Of a stretch of DNA of 26,629 nt, positions 21,276 to 26,629 are shown piece by piece (the stretch's first letter is position 1; the number at the start of each line of letters is the position of its first letter). Under the pieces are notes generated by a model. The model was not told the origin of the DNA. It was given only the letters and a program-made list of their open reading frames with translations, and did no database searches. The translations under genes were made by a program, and so were the position numbers. This DNA comes from CAZVFX01 sp964626565 (GTDB lineage: Bacteria > Myxococcota_A > UBA9042 > CAIXZC01). The stretch covers positions 1 to 26,629 of the forward strand of contig CAZVFX010000097.1 in NCBI GenBank assembly GCA_964626565.1, written 5' to 3'.

Positions 21276-22661
21276 TCACGGCTCGAGCATCGGGTCTTTG
21301 GAAACCCAGTGAGACAGGTGGAAGCGCCGCTCGAGGAACTGTAATGCACCGAACACGTCGTCCAGCGTCCGCGGCGGGCGGGAGACAAGTGAGTCCCACC
21401 GGCGCACGTCGTCGAAATCAACGTCGCGGATCGGCTCGCCCGCGGCAGACAACAGTGGCCGCATGACGTTGATGAACTCCTGAGCCACGATGCCGTATCC
21501 GCAAGCCGTGGGGTGGACTCCGTCCAGTGAAATAAGCCCGCCGTTACGCAGACTGCCGTCCCGGTTGATTTCGAAGAATCGAATGCTCAGATCCGACAGA
21601 GCGTCGGGCAAAGTGTAAGCCGGCTCACCGTGGTTTCGGCGCACGGCCAGGCGGTCAAGGGTCCCACAGGTGTCAACCACATGCCAACCGCCGGCCCGTG
21701 CGAACTTGCGGATAGTCTCATTGTAGTTGTCTATACGGTCGTCAATCCGGCGAGCCTCGTCTCCGGTCAGATGGGGATGCCTTCCGGGGTCGAACTCCTT
21801 GTCCTTGACCCAGGGCCGTGTGTAGTAGTCGAAATAACGGCGGTCGGAAGGCAGCCGGCCCGCGCCCCTCATGACGCCCCGGGTGGCCGGCGGGATCGTG
21901 ACATGGGGAACCGTGCCCACAAATACGTTGCGGGCGTTCAGGCGGGCCGTTTCCTCGGCCAGTCGGGTGTACTCAGCCTCGAAGGCCTCCGCAGACCACA
22001 ATGTGCACCCGGATTCTACTCCCGGGGGATTGAGGCCGGTTTCACGAATGTCCAAGTCGATTATGGTGCCGAGGCAGTTGTTGGCGCCCAGGAACAGTAT
22101 CAGGTTCTCGATGCCCCCGTCCCGCTCCGCAATTCGTTTGGCGATGCTCAACTGGGTATCCGTCTCTCTATGGTCCAGGTGAGCCGGATTCAAAACTCTA
22201 CGAGCGGTTCGAAACCTCGGCGCTCCCGGCGGTCGGAACCAGTTGTCCTTGGCTTTGCCCATTTTCTCACGGCAAAGACCCGCGCTGATGCCATAGGCAT
22301 CCGCGACCTCGAATCCCCAAACCGCCAGGTTGTGGTAGTCGCAATCAACCGTTGGCCGGGCCCCTTTGTCACGCTCCCAGTAATCCTCAACCTCATCGAT
22401 GTACTCCGCAATCTGCCAGCCCGCAACCAGCCACTCAGCGCCCCCGATGTGAGCTCCGCATTCAGCCTCCACCCGGCGGAGCAACCACTCGAGGCTGCAC
22501 GGCAGGCCCCCCTTGCCCTGGAAGTCGGGCAAGCGGAAACTGCTGGCCGACAAACCCATGCTCCGAGCGATAAGTGCAGGGTAGGATTGGTCCGTGTGAG
22601 TTATCGCAAGTGACTGAAAACCCTGGGTTAAACTGTCGCCTATTGCCACAAGTTTCGCCAT
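21276..22661 (-). CDS. SGNH/GDSL-type hydrolase
   Basis: A 461-residue predicted cytoplasmic esterase or lipase-like enzyme. Block I is VAIGDSLTQGF with nucleophile Ser10. A GxN-type block III is LILFLGANNCLG (Asn195 region). Block V is SLDGVHPTACGYG with Asp380 and His383. It is much longer than the ~200-residue minimal SGNH fold. The extra sequence includes WNF/Trp-rich stretches (~75-160) and a C-terminal tail (410-461) that matches nothing I recognise. AAGGAG with 6-base spacing supports the ATG at 22661 over the upstream start at 22694. No signal peptide is seen, so it probably acts inside the cell. It heads a two-gene unit with the transglutaminase-like gene. Substrate unknown. Confidence 0.85.
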   Translation of the reverse strand: MAKLVAIGDSLTQGFQSLAITHTDQSYPALIARSMGLSASSFRLPDFQGKGGLPCSLEWLLRRVEAECGAHIGGAEWLVAGWQIAEYIDEVEDYWERDKGARPTVDCDYHNLAVWGFEVADAYGISAGLCREKMGKAKDNWFRPPGAPRFRTARRVLNPAHLDHRETDTQLSIAKRIAERDGGIENLILFLGANNCLGTIIDLDIRETGLNPPGVESGCTLWSAEAFEAEYTRLAEETARLNARNVFVGTVPHVTIPPATRGVMRGAGRLPSDRRYFDYYTRPWVKDKEFDPGRHPHLTGDEARRIDDRIDNYNETIRKFARAGGWHVVDTCGTLDRLAVRRNHGEPAYTLPDALSDLSIRFFEINRDGSLRNGGLISLDGVHPTACGYGIVAQEFINVMRPLLSAAGEPIRDVDFDDVRRWDSLVSRPPRTLDDVFGALQFLERRFHLSHWVSKDPMLEP

Positions 22662-22829
22662 CCCATTCTCCTTCCTCAGTTCCGTCAGGCACATGCCGAT
22701 GATAGTCCCATCGCCAAGGCAATTGCAACGGAGGATGTGCGACAGAAGGCGCCGGCCCCGAAATCCCTCTCTGTCCGTTGGGTGTCCTCAGGATGAAGAA
22801 CCTCCAGTGAAGTTGCCGGCATTTTCTGC

Positions 22830-22857
22830 TTGCATTATTGCAAACCGCGGCTATCAT
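22830..22857 (+). promoter_or_regulatory. Predicted sigma-70 promoter of the small Cys-rich lipoprotein gene
   Basis: TTGCAT (22830-22835), 16 bases, TATCAT (22852-22857, 5 of 6 to consensus). The start point would be near 22864, immediately in front of the palindrome at 22865-22884. The leader to the ATG at 22925 is about 60 bases. Confidence 0.42.
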
Positions 22858-22864
22858 ACTGCCA

Positions 22865-22884
22865 TATCTACCGATCGGTCGATA
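22865..22884. promoter_or_regulatory. 20-bp near-perfect palindrome, candidate repressor operator
   Basis: TATCTACCGATCGGTCGATA is self-complementary except for one base pair (T22869/C22880). Its core ACCGATCGGT is a perfect 10-bp palindrome. It sits just downstream of the predicted -10 of the small lipoprotein gene, a classic place for a dimeric repressor of TetR type. No such regulator is encoded in the window. Confidence 0.5.
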
Positions 22885-22924
22885 GGTGGGCCGATTGAAA
22901 GGGGGAAACCCCGGGAGGAATGCG

Positions 22925-23590
22925 ATGAGATACTTGGTGATATGTTCGCTGTTTTTGGGCGCGATCTTGATGTCGGCATGTACCACGGAATCAGACTCCG
23001 ACGACTCGACTCCGGACACCGCAGGCGGTCCTCCGCCCCGGTCGGAGGATCTCCGCTCTGTAGCGGAAGACGTCGGGAGTTCCGGTGGCGACGATGTAGA
23101 GTTTGCGGAAGAGGTGGCTCCTCAGGAGACGGACACAGTCACCCCGGTCGAGGATTCCTCTACTCCGCTGGCCGACGCGGTCAAGCCCCTTGAGGAAATC
23201 TGGGAACAGCCGGAGGAGGTTCATGTACCCGAACAGGATCTGCAGCAGGAGGAAGACGTGGGACAGGTGGCTGAGGTGGCGACCAGTGCCGGTGCCTGCG
23301 ACAATCCGGTGGACCTGGCGACACTGGAGTCAACAACGGACTTGAGCGACAAGGTCGCCGGCTGTGCGATGCAGTGCCTCGGCCAGGGCGTCGCGTGCAT
23401 GTCCGGTTGCGTTCAGGACGCGTCCGGGCTGTCGGACGGCTGCTCCGCCTGCTTCGGTGAGGCGATTCAGTGCACCATGAGCTCTTGCATGCTCCAGTGC
23501 ATTGATTCCGGTTCCCAGTCGTGCGCGGATTGCCAGCAGCAGAAGTGCGCACCAGCCTTTCTTGAGTGCGCCGGCGTGCCCATGATTTGA
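22925..23590 (+). CDS. Small lipoprotein with 14-Cys C-terminal domain
   Basis: A 221-residue lipoprotein of unrecognised function. GGGAGG (22913-22918) lies 6 bases before the ATG; the longer frame from 22886 includes that site and is rejected. The signal peptide ends LMSAC (Cys19). Residues 20-120 form an acidic, Pro/Glu/Asp-rich stalk. Residues 125-215 hold 14 cysteines in a CxxxC / CxxC-like pattern (GCAMQCLGQGVACMSGC, GCSACFGEAIQC, CADCQQQKC), suggesting a compact, mostly helical, disulfide- or metal-stabilised domain. The gene is transcribed alone, with a promoter and palindromic operator candidate upstream. G-rich direct repeats follow it. I cannot match the domain to a named family. 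Confidence 0.82.
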   Translation: MRYLVICSLFLGAILMSACTTESDSDDSTPDTAGGPPPRSEDLRSVAEDVGSSGGDDVEFAEEVAPQETDTVTPVEDSSTPLADAVKPLEEIWEQPEEVHVPEQDLQQEEDVGQVAEVATSAGACDNPVDLATLESTTDLSDKVAGCAMQCLGQGVACMSGCVQDASGLSDGCSACFGEAIQCTMSSCMLQCIDSGSQSCADCQQQKCAPAFLECAGVPMI

Positions 23591-23610
23591 CTCAAGGTTC
23601 CCTCCCCACA

Positions 23611-23716
23611 ACAAGACAGGGGACGGGGGGCGGCTCCGGCGGCGCCACAAGACAGGGGACGGGGGGCGGCTCCGGCGGCGCCAAAAGACAGGGGACGGGG
23701 GGCGGCTCCGGCGGCG
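23611..23716. repeat. Three tandem 36-bp G-rich repeats
   Basis: Two identical 36-base copies (23611-23646, 23647-23682) and a third of 34 bases (23683-23716) with one early mismatch. Each contains GGGGACGGGGGGCGGC and then a CTCCGGCGGCG tail. They lie between the convergent small-lipoprotein and MFS genes. The core GGGACGGGGGGCG recurs at 26280-26356. Runs of four and six G could form G-quadruplexes. A small in-frame translation (TGGGSGG repeats) exists but has no start support. Confidence 0.92.
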
Positions 23717-23758
23717 TAACTGCCGCTCTCAAGAGACACCCGGGAGGGCGAGAACTGA

Positions 23759-25006
23759 TCAGGGAATCGGGGGAGAAAGGCGGGCGGTGACGCGGAAGCC
23801 GAGTGCGATGAGTAGACCGACGATGCCGATGGGCCAGAACGGACCGGCCCATTCCCAGCCGGTAGCCAGGTCCACCGCCGCTCCCAGAATCGGGGCGAGC
23901 AGCATGGTGCCGACACTCTTGGCCTGGTTCTCCACCGAAAGCAGCGTCGCCCCGTGCGACTCCGTCCCATGAGTGTCGAACCGGCTGATAAGTATCGGTC
24001 GCCATAGATCCTGAAGCACGTGCAACATCACGAATCCCGCGATGATGAGCGGGTAGACCGAGAAGATGAAAGTGGGCAGCATCAAAGCGAACAGCAGGAG
24101 GCAGACGCCCCACAGCCAACGGGCCGCACTCTCTTCGTCTCCTCGTCTTGCCACTACCTGGTGCGAGTTGCGGGCGGCGGCCGCGGAAAGAAAGTGCAAC
24201 AGCATATACACCGGGCCTACCAGTAGGGCGGTCTTCTGAACTTCATTCAGCGCCGGCATATCAACCCAACTCGCCGCCACTACCGCCGCTGTTGCCGCGA
24301 GTACCGGCTGCAAGTAGTCCTTGGACGCCTTGAACATCCCCTCGAATCCCATGGATTCCAGGATAAGTCGTCGCAGCTTCTTGCGCCGGAGAACCTCAAG
24401 TACTGTTTCCCGCAGGTGGCGAAATACGCGCCCCAACGAAGCTGTGTCCGCGCTCTTCGAGTCCAGGGAGGACGGATAGCCCAGGAAGTTGATAATGCCC
24501 AGCAGGTAAGGAATGACAGTCACATAGAAGACGGTCGTGTAACTCGCACTTACCACCACCAACAGGGCAGCCAGAGCCACCGAGACCGCAGAGCCCAACT
24601 TGCTCCACGAGCGGGTGTATCCGTAGACCCGGGTCCGCTCTTCTTCCCGCCCCTGCTCCCGCAGCCACGCAAAGATCATCGCTTTGTGAGTGCCGGTCCT
24701 GAACGCCTCGCCCGCGGCGAAGAACACCATGGCTCCCGCAAGGGGCCAGAACCCGTTGGTCAAACCCAGGAAGACAAAGCTCACGATATACGCGGCGAAA
24801 GAAAAGACCATGGACTTGCGCCGTCCGTAGAGGTCGGCCAGGGCGCCGGAAGGCACCTCCAGCAAATTGACGCAAATCTCCCGGAACGCTACCAGCAGCC
24901 CGATCTCGGTGAAACTGAGACCCTTCTCCAGGAAGGCCAGCACAAGGAACGGCTCGAAATACCGCTGGTTCTTGAGAAATCCGTACAGGCTGAACCGTCG
25001 TAACAT
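23759..25006 (-). CDS. MFS-type transporter
   Basis: A 415-residue polytopic inner-membrane protein. The many hydrophobic segments and the MFS motif A between the second and third segments (SGALADLYGRRKSMVFSF, ~residues 54-71) point to a major facilitator superfamily permease. A long cytoplasmic stretch with charged residues (RHLRETVLEVLRRKKLRRL) lies centrally, where MFS proteins have the loop between the two six-helix halves. The start MLRRFSLYGFLKNQRYFEPF at 25006 has two GAGGAG sites upstream. The frame extended to 25273 would overlap the divergent esterase gene and is rejected. Substrate cannot be predicted; similar proteins are annotated only as MFS permeases. It is divergent from the esterase gene, with a shared spacer of 139 bases. 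Confidence 0.87.
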   Translation of the reverse strand: MLRRFSLYGFLKNQRYFEPFLVLAFLEKGLSFTEIGLLVAFREICVNLLEVPSGALADLYGRRKSMVFSFAAYIVSFVFLGLTNGFWPLAGAMVFFAAGEAFRTGTHKAMIFAWLREQGREEERTRVYGYTRSWSKLGSAVSVALAALLVVVSASYTTVFYVTVIPYLLGIINFLGYPSSLDSKSADTASLGRVFRHLRETVLEVLRRKKLRRLILESMGFEGMFKASKDYLQPVLAATAAVVAASWVDMPALNEVQKTALLVGPVYMLLHFLSAAAARNSHQVVARRGDEESAARWLWGVCLLLFALMLPTFIFSVYPLIIAGFVMLHVLQDLWRPILISRFDTHGTESHGATLLSVENQAKSVGTMLLAPILGAAVDLATGWEWAGPFWPIGIVGLLIALGFRVTARLSPPIP

Positions 25007-25092
25007 CGCTCCTCGCTCCTCGCCGATCCCAACGCATGATCCCTCCAGGGCCACTCTCTCGCATGTGCTGCCCAAAAAAGAAGAGGGGATCC

Positions 25093-25120
25093 TTGCCCGC
25101 AATCGCCCGCGGATGATAAC
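25093..25120 (+). promoter_or_regulatory. Predicted sigma-70 promoter of the esterase lipoprotein gene
   Basis: TTGCCC (25093-25098), 16 bases, GATAAC (25115-25120), each 4 of 6 to consensus. The start point would be about 20 bases before the ATG at 25146. It lies in the divergent spacer with the MFS gene. Confidence 0.3.
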
Positions 25121-25145
25121 GTAACAACTGGAACGGAGCCTTGTC

Positions 25146-26240
25146 ATGGATTTAAAGCAGCTGCTGGTAGCCGTCGTCGCGCTGTTGTCCCTGTTATCTT
25201 CAGCTTGCACCAGTGACGGCATCGGACCGGCGGATGCCGCCCCGCAGGATTTTCTTGCAACGGCTGAAGTCACCCCGAATCAGCCTCCCGCGGACATGGT
25301 TGCCGATTCGTCCCCGACTAATGACACCGGGCCGGCCGGCGACACGTGGGTGCCTGCCGACCTGGACGCGGTTCAGGATACGGGCGCTGGTCGGCTTGCA
25401 GAGATCTCTAACGATCTTCCCCATGACGAGTCGAGCGGCGAATTGCCCCTCGACATCTCCGAGCCTCACGACGACCAGGGAGCACCCTTCCAAATAGGCC
25501 CGGGAGGCTTGTTCCAACGTTCGGTCCAGGTGGACGGCGTAAACAGAATCTACCAGCTTTACGTGCCCGATTCCGCGGTAGCCGCCATGGCCTCAGGCCC
25601 TGTACCGCTACTGGTAGCGCTCCACGGCGCCGGTGACAACGGCGAGAACTTCATCGTGGCCACCGGCCTTACCGGAACGGCCGACGCAAACGCCTTCGTG
25701 CTGGTGGGTCCGGAAGGCTACAACGCAGGCTGGTTCGTGCAGAAACAGGAAGGCTGGACCGGTTCGGACGGCAACGAGACCTCCCTGCAAAACGACGCCG
25801 AACTGGTGCTGACGATCATGGACGAACTGGCGCTTGAGTACCTCGTAGACCACGCCCGGATCTACGCAGTCGGGCACTCGCGCGGCGCCGGCTGCATCGC
25901 CCTGTTCGCCGTGCTCTCCGGAGGCATGAATATCGCCTCCGGCGCCTGGCAGACCCCCTTCGCCGCCTACGGAATAAACGCCGGCTACGACGCCGCCGGC
26001 GGACAACTCGACTTCGGCCTCGCATCACCAAAGCGCCCCCTCTGGATCATCCACGGAACCGCAGACAACGTAGTCCCGTTCTCCTACGGCAAGGCCCTGG
26101 CCGACTCCCTCTCCAACTCCGGGTGGGATACCACCTTCACCCCCATCAACAACGCGGGCCACACCTGGCTTTGGCGACCCCAATACGGCCAGTCCAACCA
26201 GCTACTCTGGGATTTCCTCGCATCACACTCAGCCCCCTAG
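25146..26240 (+). CDS. LpqC/PHB-depolymerase-like alpha/beta-hydrolase lipoprotein
   Basis: A 364-residue secreted lipoprotein. GGAG at 25135-25138 lies 7 bases before the ATG. The signal peptide ends LLSSAC (Cys21), with Ser rather than Leu at -3, so lipidation is likely but not textbook. Residues 22-115 form an acidic Asp/Pro/Thr linker. The hydrolase domain has ALHGAGDNGENF (158-169, oxyanion region), the nucleophile elbow GHSRG (Ser245), IIHGTADNVVPF (301-312, Asp307) and NNAGHTWLW (335-343, His339), giving a full catalytic triad. The pattern fits the LpqC/feruloyl-esterase/poly(3-hydroxybutyrate) depolymerase group, which cleaves ester bonds of polymers or plant-wall components outside the cytoplasm. 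Substrate is undetermined. No co-transcribed gene follows. Confidence 0.9.
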   Translation: MDLKQLLVAVVALLSLLSSACTSDGIGPADAAPQDFLATAEVTPNQPPADMVADSSPTNDTGPAGDTWVPADLDAVQDTGAGRLAEISNDLPHDESSGELPLDISEPHDDQGAPFQIGPGGLFQRSVQVDGVNRIYQLYVPDSAVAAMASGPVPLLVALHGAGDNGENFIVATGLTGTADANAFVLVGPEGYNAGWFVQKQEGWTGSDGNETSLQNDAELVLTIMDELALEYLVDHARIYAVGHSRGAGCIALFAVLSGGMNIASGAWQTPFAAYGINAGYDAAGGQLDFGLASPKRPLWIIHGTADNVVPFSYGKALADSLSNSGWDTTFTPINNAGHTWLWRPQYGQSNQLLWDFLASHSAP

Positions 26241-26629
26241 CTCCTCCATTCCATACCACCCCAAGAACGGCACCAAGAACGGCAGGGACGGGGGGCGCAG
26301 AACGGCAGGCAGAACGGCAGGGACGGGGGGCGCAGAACGGCAGGGACGGGGGGCGCCATTTTTTGCCTCCGCAGCCGGGATGTTTCGCCGTTCTCTGCCC
26401 CCGTTTCTGCCGGTGTGGACCTCACCGCTGAGTGGGTTTACCAAATTGTGTCGAGTTGAGGGGCGAAGCGGGTCGAGAAAACACACTTTGGGTCAGATGG
26501 GCTAATTTGCTGGTTGTGCCGTTGCCTACGCCAGCATCTACGGAGGACCGGCTGTCCGATTCTCAGGCGCACACGGTCCGGTTGCGGCAGGGCTGGACTC
26601 CAGCACCAGCAATCGGGCGGCCATGCGGC
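26241..26629. other. Non-coding right-hand region with short repeats
   Basis: No gene with a plausible start is seen in these 389 bases. 26264-26356 holds G-rich repeats, and a T-run (26358-26363 region) follows them without a convincing hairpin. From 26506 to the edge one plus-strand frame is open (AVAYASIYGGPAVRFSG) but has no start codon or ribosome-binding site; it could be a degraded or incidental frame. The base composition of 26430-26520 is less G+C-rich than its surroundings. Confidence 0.6.
26264..26356. repeat. Cluster of 23-bp G-rich repeats with partial copies
   Basis: The 23-base unit AGAACGGCAGGGACGGGGGG+CGC is complete at 26276-26298, 26311-26333 and 26334-26356. Truncated 11-12-base copies (AGAACGGCA plus 2-3 bases) lie at 26264-26274 and 26299-26310. 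The cluster starts about 25 bases after the esterase stop codon. It shares GGGACGGGGGGCG with the 36-base repeats at 23611-23716. Confidence 0.9.

Noticed and set aside
23611..23716. Possible CRISPR array
   Set aside because: The 36-base repeats abut directly without unique spacers and no cas gene is present.
23566..23790. Small gene encoding TGGGSGG repeats
   Set aside because: It overlaps the end of the lipoprotein gene, lacks a ribosome-binding site and simply translates the intergenic repeats.
26354..26364. Intrinsic terminator (GGCGCC followed by a T-run)
   Set aside because: The palindrome is only six bases with no loop, so a stable hairpin cannot form.
26506..26629. Start of a further gene at the right edge
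   Set aside because: The frame is open but has no start codon or ribosome-binding site, and the 41 codons match no family I recognise.

Overview
The window is high-G+C bacterial DNA, densely coded, with a Myxococcota/Bradymonadota-like (former Deltaproteobacteria) flavour. The basis for this is the set of large secreted lipoproteins with acidic linkers, disulfide-rich repeats, MopE-type CDGxDNDCDGxxDE motifs, and C-terminal LamG or beta-helix plus glycine-rich domains. No rRNA, tRNA or ribosomal marker is present, so the taxon is an inference from style only. There is no recognisable transposase, integrase, CRISPR array, phage gene or tRNA.

Layout. (1) 1-1439, minus strand: a two-gene regulatory unit, an AraC-type regulator fused to a GyrI-like ligand-binding domain followed by a stand-alone GyrI-like protein that runs off the left edge. 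A dyad/promoter lies in the divergent spacer. (2) 1520-7002, plus strand: a 1204-residue Cys-rich lipoprotein built round ten exact 51-residue repeats and ending in a LamG-like domain, then a small SAM-dependent methyltransferase and a membrane-anchored metallophosphoesterase. (3) 7124-17312, plus strand: two adjacent giant lipoproteins (1701 and 1693 residues), tandem paralogues separated by one base. Each has four superrepeats carrying 2+2+2+1 MopE motifs, then a beta-helix-like segment, then about 360-375 residues of glycine-rich GGX sequence. (4) 17309-19078, minus strand: a long-chain acyl-CoA synthetase whose stop codon overlaps that of the preceding gene in a shared CTAG. (5) 19238-20617, plus: a lipoprotein with an FGE/sulfatase-modifying-factor-like domain on an Asp/Pro repeat stalk. 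(6) 20620-22661, minus: an SGNH-type hydrolase and a transglutaminase-like protein, two bases apart. (7) 22925-23590, plus: a small lipoprotein with a 14-Cys C-terminal domain, preceded by a 20-bp near-perfect palindrome beside its predicted promoter. (8) 23759-25006, minus: an MFS-type transporter. (9) 25146-26240, plus: an LpqC/PHB-depolymerase-like serine esterase lipoprotein. (10) 26241-26629: a non-coding tail with short G-rich repeats related to a second cluster at 23611-23716.

How it may work together. Six of the thirteen protein genes encode lipoproteins with a type II signal peptide followed by an acidic, low-complexity stalk, so this is largely a cell-surface/secretome region. The three large proteins share one N-terminal Cys-rich module but carry different repeat expansions and tips. 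I read them as a modular family of stalked surface proteins, probably disulfide-stabilised and perhaps calcium-binding. Their function is unknown. The enzymes between them (acyl-CoA ligase, SGNH hydrolase, transglutaminase-like protein, methyltransferase, phosphoesterase, esterase) do not form an obvious single pathway.
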